NCBI RefSeq assembly: GCF_029962835.1
Contig: NC_080586.1
Location: 65,914,001-65,978,000, forward strand
Direction of reading: 5' to 3'
Length of the DNA: 64,000 nt
Source of the DNA: Magnolia sinica
Lineage: Eukaryota; Streptophyta; Magnoliopsida; Magnoliales; Magnoliaceae
Made by a program: the position numbers and the translations under genes. Positions 34,690 through 46,193 of the stretch are shown here, one piece after another (the stretch's first letter is position 1; each line of letters starts with the position of its first letter). The notes beneath the pieces were generated by a model. That model was not told the origin of the DNA, ran no database searches, and worked only from the letters and a program-made list of their open reading frames with translations.

Positions 34690-35887
34690 AAGTTTAAAGA
34701 CACTATTTTTTGTTTTCTAAAAATAAACTTTCCATCTTTTCCCAAGAAGATATGTTTGGCTATGCCCATTTCCTAATTTTTTATTTTTTTTTATTTTTAT
34801 TTTACTTCTCAAGGTCCTCATTTTTCTAGCTTTTCTCGGGAATTATGTTGAGACTCAAATATTGCACATTTATCCTCTTGGTTGTAGTCACTTTCCATGA
34901 ATTTAAGTGTTAATTTAATATATTTATATGTGTTTTATGCATACGGGGTGATTTCAGAACCAAGGTTGAAAATGTGCTTAAAGTGATGAAATTAGAACTC
35001 TAACGAAGACACAATGAAGAATTGAAGATTTCAAGGCAATGGAGAAAGAATTCAAGTGCAAAGAATCAAAGAAACCTAAGCACAAAAGGAAGAAAATGAA
35101 ATATTTAAAATGGAGTTGAAAACAGAAGAAGACATAGCACTATTCCATCCTATCGAAGTCATTCGATGTCATCGAGTAATGATTCCATCAAATAACTTGA
35201 AAAATTCATGAATTTCTCAATTTGTGCTCAAGGGATCGAAATCCACTTGATGGCATCGAATTCCCATCATTGGATTGACCAGTCCAGTATTTTCTTATAT
35301 TTTCCATGTTACATGTAATTCTTCAATCCTTAAGACCTAAAGATGTATAAGGGTCACAACCTAGACTTGTAGACTTTGACTCTTGCTACAAGGCTACCTA
35401 GAGGCCATTGAAAGTGGGTGTGACTAAGTACTTCCATAAATAAATAAACGATTAATCCTTACACGGTCAAACAAGGGATCTACTGAGTTTTTACTTGGGA
35501 ACTGAAATATAACCAAATCTATTAAATCATAAAGTCATTAGATGTTTTAATTAAAATTTTATTTTTTTAACTGTTGAAGTTTTAATTTAACCATTAAAAC
35601 TGATTTGATCACACTTGATAATGATCTAATGGTCTAAATCGTGGTTCACTACTTGATCAGTATGTGATAAATATATTTGGTAGATGACAATATTAGTGAA
35701 GGAATTAGATCAGTAGTACATACATATTTGAGGTGGATCAATGAACTTTTCTTACAGTAGGATATAAAGTTGTACGTAGGGTGGCGAAATACCATATATG
35801 GAACTCCCTTAAAACCCTAATCTTATCTATTAAATTTTATTCCATAGGGGAGACTCTGAGCAACCTTAGACACCCTATGTTAAGCAG

Positions 35888-35935
<48 letters not shown>

Positions 35936-37020
35936 ATCTTCCTTTCTACTATATCATTTCTTCATTTTCATGGATTATTGAAGGGTTCCTTAACACCTAT
36001 TAGAGGTGACACCTCTAGTACTGGGATAGATCGGAAAGAGACCTTCTAACTTAAAAGGATCTTTATCGGCATCAGATCAAGTTGTATCATCAAATTTCAA
36101 GTATGGTCTAACTTTCTTAAGTTAGATTTTAGGTTTTAAAAATTGTAAATGATCGTATTTGGAAGATTTTAAAATTATGATTTAGTATTTGAAATTGAAG
36201 GAAATTATATTTTGCTGCGCATCTCTAAAAATTTTCATTAAAAAATTCAATTTTAATCTTCAATTAACGATAAGATTATTACGCAAATGCACAATTAAAT
36301 ATTGCTGAAGATAAATGGTTGAAACTAGCCCCAAAGAACGGCTAGATTTAATTTGGATCTTCCATGTAAAATGTACAAGGTCTAATGACCAAGATTAACC
36401 CCATATATATACATATAAGTCCCATACGCCCATATTTTAGCCAAATCTCATCAACAAATTTGATCCACCAAAGAAAAATCAGCTCCTATTCCAACATAAA
36501 ACAATGCCAAAATCTCAACCCTTAATCTCACCACAGATTTGAACCAAGAATGGTCCAGATTCATACCTAAATAGGTCCATGTTAAGGCCTCTAACTAGCC
36601 CAAATTAATAGCCTCATATCATATCAACGGACCCAGACTCAATGCTAGGCCCAAGTCCTGAATGGACCAACCTAATGAACAGAACTGAGCAACAAATGGA
36701 CGAAATCCAGTGGCCATGATGTAGTATCTAATGGACCAATTAACATATAAAAAACACACAATGATTTAAGTAAACCGAATAGGCACGCATATGAAGCTGT
36801 TGGCCCAATGGTAGTAGAAACAACCTATAGCCTGAAGCACAATCCATATGGTCAATGACCCAGACAATCAAACGGCCTAAGGCCTGCTTAGTAGGACTGG
36901 CCCATGATTTACTGCAACCATAGAGTAAAAAAAATCCAAAATAACAGCGTTTATGTAGCAAGCATTGCGAAGTTCATACATGTGTACAATGCACACCATA
37001 GACACCAGTGTGGCAAGCAG
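34690..37020. other. No recognised gene
   Basis: AT-rich sequence with no supported exon. The stretch 34850-35320 ('tgttgagactcaaatattgc', 'catcgagtaatgattcc') resembles a retrotransposon LTR or leader. The ORF 35781-35981 exists only because it runs through the GA repeat. Nothing recognised between 36000 and 36960. Confidence 0.4.
35889..35932. repeat. (GA)n microsatellite
   Basis: About 22 uninterrupted GA units. Confidence 0.9.
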
Positions 37021-37035
37021 GTGCAATATCCAAGC

Positions 37036-37650
37036 TAGAGCTGTACGAGAGTCGAGTTAGCTCGGTCAGCTCTCTCGACTTGACTCGGAAGAGCACACAA
37101 GTCGAGTTGAATTTTGGAGTTCGAAAAGATTTCGAGCCGAGTTCGAACTTGTCCGAGCTCAACTCGACTCGGATCGAATCTCAACTCGAATTGGCTCGGA
37201 TTGAATCAGCTTGGTGACTCATTTTTTTTTTTTTTTTTTATATTGACATTGCTCGCCGAGTGTTTGATGAAATGATTCAACCAAGTATTGTTTCGGGTGT
37301 ATACATTCTCCACGGGATTGGCTAGTGACGAGGTAGAAATGAATACAAAATAAATCACCAAAAAAAAAAAGTTTTATATCATAAAACTATTCTATATTTT
37401 GATTTTCATTGGCGCACCAAGTGTTTGATGAAATACCTATAAATTGCAGCTAATATTTTACATTCCATGAGGAGTTGAAGATGTACTTTATATATTTGAG
37501 GCTTGAAGTTGGCTTGAACTGGCCGGAGCTGCTGACTGAATGGAGCCGAGCTGCCAGGCTCAAGGACTGGGCTGAGCTGAGTTTGAGTTCCGGTTAGCTA
37601 CTCGTGGAGCCATGCCGAGCTCAACTCGGCCTGACCCGGGTACAGATCTA
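37036..37650. mobile_element. hAT MITE, CTCGACTCG-rich
   Basis: Ends TAGAGCTGTAC and GTACAGATCTA. Exact 8-bp TSD ATCCAAGC at 37028-37035 and 37651-37658. Both subterminal regions are packed with short gctcgactcg/cgagttcgag words in inverted arrangement, and the middle has 'gagtgtttgatgaaatg' and 'caagtgtttgatgaaata'. The 8-bp TSD and TAGxGxTGTAC termini fit the hAT superfamily. A related copy is at 47482-48125. Confidence 0.9.
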
Positions 37651-37974
37651 ATCCAAGCCATCTATCAGAAGGGTACCACTATTTTGTATTCCTTATGCTA
37701 AGAATCAGGTCAGCACACTCGTCAGGTGGGCCACATTTAGGTAAGAAAACGTACGGTTGTGAAAAAAATCATCCGAAGTTTTCTAACCCATCAAATTATT
37801 TCTAATATCACGCATTGGACCACTTCTTAACTTTTGGCAGTAACATCCTTAAAGTGAGGTCCACCTGATGGATGACTTGGATATTTCACCTGTTGCCACG
37901 TTGGCATATGTGTTGAGCGTGTAAAAGGTAACTTGTACACGTGTGTATGGGCTTAGCAAAGCTCGTGTATAGCT

Positions 37975-38124
37975 AGATCCTTACTGTTGCTCGGGTGGTA
38001 AACTCTCAGGAGTTTCAACACCCGGTCCAGGGTTCGAGTATTCATAGGCGGTGAAATTCCACTAGCGTGAGTGTGCGCGGGTGTGTGCCTGCGTGTAAAA
38101 AAAAAAAAAAAAAAAACCCTCGCT
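37975..38124 (+). mobile_element. tRNA-derived SINE, copy 1
   Basis: A-box-like 'gttgctcgggtggtaaactc' and B box 'ggttcgagtat', then a G/T-rich body 'gcgtgagtgtgcgcgggtgtg' and a poly(A) tail of about 19. Flanking direct repeats TATAGCT lie at 37968-37974 and 38125-38131. The B box position and tail mark a SINE rather than a working tRNA gene. Confidence 0.82.
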
Positions 38125-38154
38125 TATAGCTGCTCTCTGCATGCCCTATCATTA

Positions 38155-38760
38155 GAAGGGTGCTCTGTGGGTCCCATCATGATGTATGTATTTTATCCAC
38201 GCTGTCAATCCACTTTCCCAACATCATTTTATAGGATGAACGAAAATATGAGATATGTCAGAATCCTTCTTTTTTTCTTTTTTCTTTTTTTTTAAATTTT
38301 TTTTAACAAGCACACACCCCCACACACACTCACGCTAGTGGAATTTTACCACCTATAGGTACTCGAACCCGTGACCGGGAGTTGAAACTCCTAACACAGA
38401 TCAGAATCTCAAATGGACCACATCATAGGAAACCGTTGTGATTAAATGCCTATAATTAAAAACTTCTTGGAGGCCACAAAAGTTTTGGATCAAGCTGATA
38501 TTTGTTTTTTTCATTCTCTTCATCCAGGTCCGTTTGATCTAATCAACATGCTGGATGGAAAATAAAAATTACAGTGGGCCTTAGGAATTTTTTTACAGTG
38601 GTCGTTCAATCACCAATGTTTCTCTGTGGTCCACTTGAGATTTGGATCTGCCTCATTTTTGGGTCACGCCCTAAAATGATCTGGAAAAATGGATGAACGG
38701 AGTGGATTAAATACATAAATCATGGTGGGGCTCACAGAGGACTGTCCAGTACCACGTTGC
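38155..38760. mobile_element. Full CATGATG TIR element with SINE inside
   Basis: Starts 'gctctgtgggtcccatcatgatgtatg' and ends with the inverted 'aaatcatggtggggctcacagagg'. Internal blocks in family order: 'gaccacatcataggaaacc', 'aacttcttggaggccac', 'gttttggatcaagctgat', 'cttcatccaggtcc'. A minus-strand SINE interrupts it at 38266-38400. Confidence 0.8.
38266..38400 (-). mobile_element. tRNA-derived SINE, copy 2
   Basis: Reverse orientation: B box 'gggttcgagtacc', body 'gcgtgagtgtgtgtggg', A/T-rich tail. TSD TCAGAATC at 38258-38265 and 38401-38408. Removing it restores the host element sequence 'gtcagaatctcaaatgg'. Confidence 0.85.
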
Positions 38761-39394
38761 TATTGGCAGCGTGAGCATGCAATCCGCGTCCGTTTTATAC
38801 GTACTAAACACGCTTGACTCGGAGGGTTTGCTTTTGCTTTCTGGTCACTCATCATTCAAGGGGACAAGGCATTCATTCATGCCAATCCAGACCGTCAAAA
38901 CCATGGGCCCTGTTATGGAGCATGCCTTCAAAGCCACACTTTTTTTCACATGATCCTAGGCATCCATCCAATTACTGATTATGGATGGCAAGTTGGGTGA
39001 CGGATGGTTGAGATCATCTGATCAGTGTCGTTTTCCACGATATGATCCGTCCTAATGGAATCCATGATCTGTACGATCTTCCTGTCGAACAATCACCACC
39101 CTTCCATCCGTGTCCTGCAAATAGATGGTTAAGAAGAAACTAGGGCAACGTTTCAGATTCAAAATGATAAAACACCAAAGATCGGATCTTGCAATCTTCC
39201 GATTCGTAATTTTTTTTTGGCAAATCACCCATCCAAGCCAAGACCCACCAGATCAACGGTCTTGATAGCCAACCCATTGTCCCCACTAGCATAAACTCAA
39301 AGCTCAAGGACACGGTGCACATCAGGAATCATACAATTCCAGAACGGGGAATGAATGACCACACGCTCCGACTCAAGCTAAAGCATATGCTCGA

Positions 39395-40125
39395 GCTATG
39401 TGGGCCCCTTGTGATATGTATGTGTAATCCAAACCGTGCATCTGGTTCGCCTTCTCTAAAACCTATAATTCACTTCTTCTTCTTTTGGCTGAAACGGCTT
39501 GAACTTAGGTGTGTCCCTTCATTCTGGTGGGCCACACCTGAAGAATGGTTTGGATGACATACAAACAACAATCCGAACCCTACATTACATCTGGATGTTT
39601 CTGTAGTGGACGTCCCTTCCCTTTGGTATGGAAATGGATTGGCTACTGACCCTGCCACTAGCCAATGGCTAGTTTTTGGTGCTCTGTGGGCCCCACCATG
39701 ATGTATGTGTTTCATCCATGCTGTCCACCCATTCTTTCAGATCATTTTATGGTATGAGCCCAAAAATTAGGTTGATCCAAATCTCAAGGGGACCGCACAG
39801 CCCACCATTAAAATTTTCTCGAGGACCACAAAAGTTTTGGATCAAGCTGATATATATATTTTTTCCCTTCATCCAAGTCTGCATGGCCTAATCAACGGGT
39901 TATATGTCAAATAACCATTACAATGGGCCCTAGGAGATTTTTAATGGTGAACATTCAATCATTAATATTTTCCCATGGTGTGGTCCACCTGAAATTCATA
40001 TCTGCCTCATTTTTGGGACCAATCACTAAAATAATCTTTCAAAATGAATGGACGGCGTGGATAAAACACATACATCATGGTGGGTCCACATAGCACCGAC
40101 CACTAGCCACCTGGCTGGTGGCAGG
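39395..40125. mobile_element. CATGATG TIR element and a neighbouring partial copy
   Basis: Full copy at about 39643-40125: ends 'ctgccactagccaatggctag' and the inverted 'ctagccacctggctggtggcag', with inner 'ggtgctctgtgggccccacc' and 'tcatggtgggtccacatagcacc'. The stretch 39395-39590 carries a shorter variant ('ctatgtgggccccttgtg', 'gtgggccacacctgaagaat'). Confidence 0.75.
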
Positions 40126-40623
40126 CCCATACGAGTTAGGGATCAGGCTTGTTTTGAGAATTGAGTCCTAACATTGGGGACTGCATCTAATGTACGTGTA
40201 GGATCGCACTAACACATCACAGGTGGACCCCACACATCTCGAACACACTGTAGCTACAGTACAACCGAATGCAAGTGATCATTCCTTCAGACCAGGGCCA
40301 GCTTAGATTCAGGGACTTTAATGACCATTGACTAGCTAGAGAGACCATCCAGTCACATGGTGTCCTCCTCATGACAGCATGTGAGCCGAGCCATCCATTT
40401 CATGTGACCCACATGCATGGCCACCTAACTTTATTACTATATGGTGGATACGTACCTCCATCTCACCAAAACTACTTGTATTAAATTCCCAAAGCTTTTG
40501 TCTTTTTCTTATCCAGCCTCCATGTGATGTTCCCACATCCTACACACAACCCTAACTCAGCTGTTTCAGCTCCACCGGACCACATGGTTTTAAAAGTCTC
40601 ACACCTTGGCACTATCTACTTCT

Positions 40624-40632
40624 TATATAAAA
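40624..40632 (+). promoter_or_regulatory. TATA box of the 40710 gene
   Basis: TATATAAAA lies 86 bases before the ATG. A start site near 40655 would give a leader of about 50 bases ('cacccatgcaacccc...'). Confidence 0.65.
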
Positions 40633-40709
40633 ACATACACCCATGCAACCCCTTCAACACACACTACCAGTCCTGTTGCACCCTCATACACAGTCCCACA
40701 TAGCCATCT

Positions 40710-41354
40710 ATGGCCACCCAAGAAAAGATCCGGCCCTCCGGTCGAGCGGTCGAGCCCACGTCGAGCCCAAGGATCTCCTTCTCTATTGATTTCGCCGGCG
40801 ACATGGACTCGAGAATCCCCAATATGGGGGAGAGAGAGAAAACATGTGACCCTGACTTTGAATTCCTCGCGAGTGGCCCCGGCATGGCGGGCATGCTAAC
40901 AGCTGATGAACTCTTCTCTGAGGGACAGCTCCTGCCGTATTGGCATACAGAGTCCACGGAGAAGCTTGAGAGGGTTACGCTCAAAGAGAAGGAAGAGGTG
41001 GGGCAGGAGATGGATGGGCATGCAAGCCGCGTGAGTTGGTCCGTAGACGATGATCCATCTCCTCGGCCACCTAAGTGTACCGTTCTATGGAAAGAACTAC
41101 TAAGGTTGAAGAAGCAACATCCGGTGCCGGCTCGGCCGTCCTCTCCGGCTTCTATGGATGGATTGTGTAGTAAGGATGATGGGAAAGGAGAGAAGAGTGG
41201 ACCATGGAAGAGGGAGAAGCAAGTGAAGAGGGTGAAGAAAGGGTTGGAGAGGACAAGGTCAGCTAGTGTGAGAATAAGGCCTGTGGTGCATGTGCCCATT
41301 TGCAATCAAGGGAAGAACAATGCATTGCCTCTCTTGTTTGCTTTGAAGAAGTAA
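40710..41354 (+). CDS. Plant-specific protein of unknown function (DUF1645/MAKR-like motifs)
   Basis: Single-exon gene of 214 residues. The start ATGGCC is in a good plant context (a G after ATG) and follows the TATA box at a normal distance. Visible motifs: RISFSIDF at residues 22-29, DPDFEF at 47-52, LTADELFSEGQLLPYW at about 63-78, a WKELL segment near 127, a Lys/Arg-rich stretch at 165-185 and a C-terminal RIRPVVHVPIC...LPLLFALKK. Plant proteins with the ADELFSxGxLLP motif include DUF1645 and membrane-associated kinase regulator-like families, whose roles are mostly unknown. There is no signal peptide or membrane segment; the basic stretch could serve nuclear import or membrane contact. 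The coding sequence is GC-richer than its surroundings. The antisense ORF at 40664-41305 is a shadow. Confidence 0.82.
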   Translation: MATQEKIRPSGRAVEPTSSPRISFSIDFAGDMDSRIPNMGEREKTCDPDFEFLASGPGMAGMLTADELFSEGQLLPYWHTESTEKLERVTLKEKEEVGQEMDGHASRVSWSVDDDPSPRPPKCTVLWKELLRLKKQHPVPARPSSPASMDGLCSKDDGKGEKSGPWKREKQVKRVKKGLERTRSASVRIRPVVHVPICNQGKNNALPLLFALKK

Positions 41355-42100
41355 AGAGAGTAGGATTCTTTCTCCCATGCATTTGTGAATCTTTGGTTTC
41401 TTCCTCTTGTATGTTAGTTTATGTTCATTTTTTAAGTATTCTGACTTTTGTAACTTCGATCAGCTTCTAAACTAGTTATCAAGTAAAATTAATAGAAATT
41501 AATGATGTTGTGATGCATGGTTTGGAGAAGTCTCTCATCCCTGCCGTACATGTCACAAACATGTATGGTGATCAAGACTGTTGATTTGTGGGCCACCACA
41601 TAGATGGGGCATTGAGAAAATTTTGTAGTGATTAGGCATATCTGACCATCTAATTATTGTGAGTTTCTCCTATTGAATGCTGGAACATTGTACATTTTTT
41701 TAAAAAAAGTTTGCTGCACGTTTCTCAGATCAATGCTGGGATGACTACCACAGTCCTGTTGGTTCAATTTTCATCATGTGACCTCTCTGTTTATGGCTCA
41801 CCAAGCCGATGGTCATGATCGCTCAATGCAAGTGCGGTTGTGCAACATAAACGCTTTGATTTTGTATTATGTAAAAATAGAAATTCATTTCATGATTGCT
41901 CAATGCAAGTTCTCATATTTGGATGCACCTTATTATGCATTAGAAATTACATTGCGGAAGTTATTCCTTGCTTGTTTGATTCTCATTGAGAATGGCATAA
42001 ATATAAATGGCATGAATATATAGCAAATATATATGTAGAACATCTATACACACACACTATGTAGAACATCTACACACACACACACAAATCCATCCATATA
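41355..42100. other. 3' flank, no gene seen
   Basis: The 3' UTR of the 40710 gene probably ends near 41440-41500 (AT-rich 'aagtaaaattaatagaaatt'). Beyond it I see no supported gene. The ORF 41778-42023 has no recognisable domain. Confidence 0.4.
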
Positions 42101-42108
42101 ACAATCTA

Positions 42109-42110
<2 letters not shown>

Positions 42111-42164
<54 letters not shown>
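42111..42164. repeat. (GT)n microsatellite
   Basis: 27 uninterrupted GT units, preceded by (CA) tracts at 42048 and 42070. Confidence 0.95.
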
Positions 42165-42166
<2 letters not shown>

Positions 42167-42267
42167 TCTAACGTGTCTTAAAACTATATGTCTACAAAAA
42201 TGCCTTAATGAATTCTTTCAAAGCAAAGATATGATCTCTTTCCATGAACTTAGCTTTTATGTATTCA

Positions 42268-42447
42268 TCGCTACGGACCGTTTGGATACCACTAAAAGAG
42301 ACATCAAGAGAGATGAAAGAAAGGAGAAGCTGATAAGTATGTTATTTGCCAAACATACTTACCTTCTTAATAAGTAGAAATTAAGATAAGTTACTTGTGA
42401 GAACAAGTAGCTTATCTTAAGCAACTTACGATCCAAACAGGCCCTAA
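42268..42447. mobile_element. Short MITE, GTTTGGAT/ATCCAAAC termini
   Basis: Ends 'ccgtttggatacc' and 'gatccaaacaggccc'. The inside 'gccaaacatacttaccttcttaataagtag' and 'gtagcttatcttaagcaactta' matches a second copy at about 50690-50839. Confidence 0.6.
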
Positions 42448-42681
42448 GTATCCCCCGCTCACCTTTTTCTCAACTTTCTTCTTTTCGAGACAGAAGAATA
42501 CAAAGATTTACCAAAAAACAAAGAATAGATAAGCTAATATGGCACCTCATCCCATCGTCGGACCAGTGACACACAATGAAATCTTCCAATAATTGTTAAA
42601 GAAAAATAAAAAGAATTAGTATATAGCAATATACCTTATCACTAGAATGCTGGTCAACGGGAGTAAAGCATCCTCGGATGA

Positions 42682-42737
<56 letters not shown>
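42682..42737. repeat. (TG)n(AG)n compound microsatellite
   Basis: About 12 TG units followed by about 16 GA units. Confidence 0.95.
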
Positions 42738-42738
<1 letters not shown>

Positions 42739-43099
42739 ATGTAGGCTAAAGCACAGCTTTTGAAAGGCAAAAATGAGAAGATTTTGGTGTAAGCTGGTTA
42801 TAACTTGTAAACACTTCACATGCAAATTATGTATTGCTTGTAATAAATTTTATTGAAGTCTCCTATAATATCTAATATGATGTAGTGAAAAAGTATTAAT
42901 ATGTACGCTTGTTAAAAATGAAACTTAAAAATGATTAAAATATATATATCATTTAATTCAAAGTAATTCTTGCCTTTTTACTGCTGCTCATGAAGTATTT
43001 TCATTGAATCATGTTAATATTTGGGTTACAAGAATTTCAACGATAGTTCCCATCACACCCATATTCTCCCTCTAAAAAAAATTATATTAAGTTCATTAC

Positions 43100-44740
43100 A
43101 ACTTAAGAATTGTATAACCATCCAAATGACCCTTAAATAAGCTTTTTTTAAATGCAAATAGCATTATCACCAACCCTTAATGGGCTCTTGACCATTCATC
43201 ATTTTTGAGCATCCATTTCATGACCTGCAATGAGGCAGTTCTGATAATCACTTTAGTGTAATTTTTGGGTTATGGCCCATCTACAACAAGGCCCACTATC
43301 TGCATGGTTTGGATTTTATGCACGTGTCCACAATCATACTCTTCCGAAACTTGAGGCTCACTGTTACATGACCGTGGATTAGATAAAAGGCTTGCGCAAC
43401 TCGCGCAGATACCTGATGGGAGTGTCTTTCTGGGAAATGATCTTACGTGCATGATCACCTCTTTTTGGTCTTTATCAAAAAAATAAAGCTGATTAAACAC
43501 TCACCCAGTTTAAAATTATATAAAAATCATTAAGTTTGCGTTGTATGACCCACATGAGTTTTAGAATACCGAAAATTTTGGCTAACCTTTTCGCCCTACG
43601 AGGCATACCAGATGAATGGATTGGATGGCATATAAACACCACTGTAGTTTCTACAGAAACTAATAGTAAACCACCCATTCCTACCATTTCATATGTTGTG
43701 GCCTATACGAGTTTTGGATGATCATGGATTTTGTGCTTCCAAGTAAAAATGAAGTAGCGTACCGGATGAACGGTGTGGATCTAATGCAAGTTATACCCAC
43801 GTGGCGCTCGGTTATAGTAACGTACCTTCGCGGGTACGCTGCAGCGGTTCGATAAGAACATTTGAGTTTTTAGTTTGTGCAAAAGGGACTAATTAATCAG
43901 TGATCCAAACCATCAATATGTTGGATCCCACTACAGATGGCCCATCACACAAACTCCTCGCAAATTGGAAAAATCATAACCCTTTGATTGGTGACCGGAA
44001 AATAAACGGTTCAGGCATAAAATACAGTAGTGGCTGTCGTTATTCAAGCGCGCAACTGTCAAAGATTAAAGTACAGTGGCCAGGATCTTCTAAGTACCAG
44101 AAACCCTTTTTACTTTCCATAATTCCTCTCGATTTCCTTACCCAAAACAAACAATCCTTCTTTTTAACTATATTATTTTCTTGTACAATGACGACCTGCT
44201 TTGCAACAAACAAATATGAATATATTATTGTTATTTATTATCTTTCTTTTATTATTTATTTTTCTATCCTACCCCGGCTAAAATTTATTTATTTAAGTGA
44301 TTAGTTTTTAACTTAGCTTTATTAATTCTTTTTAACTATATTATTTTCTTGCGGAATAATAATTATTATTATGCACTTAATTAAAAGTTATTTTCTCAAA
44401 TATTAAAAAAGAATTTATTAAAAGGACGAACCCTTTCCTCCGCCAATTGCTTGATTTTATATTAATGTAGCTAAATAGACAATCAATTTTCACATATTTA
44501 ATTCTAATATGGATATTTCGAAGCCTACCGTTTCAAGGTGTCTACTTCGAGTTAAGCTAATTAATATGTGCAATTAAAATTAAATTCGACACCAACAGCT
44601 TAATTATTGAATACAAAGTACAAACCATACCTTTGTCATCTAAATTAAATGGACCGCTCAGATTGTCCGATTGCGGAGGTTTCATGAGCGAACTACAGCT
44701 TGGGATGTCCTGCTTCATGTACTTTCTTGTTTCTTTTTTG
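43100..44740. other. No recognised gene
   Basis: AT-rich sequence with diverged 'ggcccac'/'ggattggatggcat' repeat pieces at 43250-43800. The ORF 43900-44304 has no recognisable domain and low-complexity ends. Confidence 0.35.
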
Positions 44741-44754
44741 GCTGACCATGTTTA

Positions 44755-45190
44755 CTGCCAGATCTTCGTAGGGGTAGCAACAGATCCTACTTTGGATGGG
44801 GCATGTATAAGAAATTACGTGGATAGAAAGCTCTAGAAAATTCAAGCATATCCAAGGCTCAGGTGGACCGCACTACTGAAAACAGAGGGATAGTGAGCTC
44901 CACCGTTGAAACCTTATCAGGGGCCACAGTGATATTATTTGTCATCCAACCTGTTTATAAGGTCACACGGATCCTGATGAAGGGAAAACAAAAATATCAT
45001 CTTGATACAAAATTTCTATGGCCCCTTAGAAGTTTTCAACAGTTAAATCCCCACTGTTTCCTGCCATGTGGTCCACTTTGATATCTGGATTTACTTCAAT
45101 TTTGGTATCATGGCCTAAAATGAGATATAAAAATTTATGGACGGCGTGGATAAAACACATACACCACAGTCTGCTCCGCAGAAAATCCAC
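44755..45190. mobile_element. CATGATG-type element, diverged
   Basis: Family blocks in order: 'ctcaggtggaccgcac', 'aaccttatcaggggccac', 'catccaacctgtttataagg', 'cctgatgaaggg', 'ccactgtttcctgcc' and the terminal 'atggacggcgtggataaaac'. The left terminal block is degraded. Confidence 0.6.
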
Positions 45191-45219
45191 ATTTGTGGTT
45201 AGTGTTGCCCGCACCAGCC

Positions 45220-45420
45220 CCAGCGATGATGTGATGTATTTTGGGTACTACCTTTATGTTTTTTTTCATATCAATGCTGTCCATCCGTTTTTGCCAGATC
45301 ATTTTATGAAATGAACCTAAAAATGAAGCAGATTCGAAACTCAAGTGGACCACACCACATGAAATAGTGGCGATATTGACATCCACCGTTGAATCTTCCA
45401 GTTCATGGATGGTCAGGATC
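45220..45420. mobile_element. Half CATGATG element
   Basis: 'gatgtgatgtattttggg', 'caatgctgtccatccg', 'ctcaagtggaccacacc' and 'cacatgaaatagtggcg', then it breaks off near 45420. Confidence 0.55.
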
Positions 45421-45579
45421 AAATGATCCGCAGCATCGCCAGTTCTTAAGCTGATTAGGAGCCGTTGTCCTGTGTTGGTTCTGGGCAGCATCTCCCATGT
45501 TAGGAAGTCCTGTGTATCTTTATTTTGTACATCGGTCATGTACGCTGATTGCATATTGACACTTCCACATTGGCGACTT

Positions 45580-46050
45580 CGCTAGTGGACGGTACTTTTT
45601 GGACCCCACCATGATGTATTTGTTTTATCCATTCCGTCCATCCATTTTATATCATAATTTTACAGTATCATCTAAAAAATGAGGCAAACCCAAATCTCAG
45701 GTAGACCACACCACACGAAAAAAGTGATAATTGAACACCCACCATTAAAAACTTTCTATGGCCCACTGTAATTTTTATATACCATCCAACCTATTGATTA
45801 GGTCACACAGACCTGGATGAAAGAAAATACAAATATCAGCTTGATTCAAACTTTTGTGGCCCCAAAAAGTTTTTAACGGTTGGCGTTCAATCGCCACTGC
45901 ATCCTGTGGTGTGGTCCACCTAAGATTTGGATCTGCCTCATTTTTGTCGTAATGTACTAAAATGAGTTGGACAAATAGATGGACGGCATGGACAAAACAC
46001 ACATTATTGTGAGGCCCACAGCACCAACCAGTACCACGTCGGTAGTGGAG
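45580..46050. mobile_element. Full CATGATG TIR element
   Basis: Left end 'agtggacggtactttttggaccccaccatgatg'. Right end 'acacattattgtgaggcccacagc', then 'ccagtaccacgtcggtagtgg'. Internal blocks follow the family order, for a length of about 470 bp. Confidence 0.8.
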
Positions 46051-46137
46051 AGCGGTCGCTACATTCCGTGTATCTGGCGATTCCTATCAATAAATTTGGA
46101 TGTGCTCCAACCTTTCTCTCTGTGTGTGTGTGTACAC

Positions 46138-46144
46138 AGAGAGA

Positions 46145-46191
<47 letters not shown>
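46138..46191. repeat. (GA)n microsatellite
   Basis: About 27 GA units with one CA break, preceded by (TG)n and 'tacaca'. Confidence 0.95.

Positions 46192-46193
<2 letters not shown>

Noticed and set aside
40664..41305. 213-residue ORF on the minus strand
   Set aside because: It is antisense to the 40710 gene, has no domain, and the sense frame has promoter, start context and motifs.
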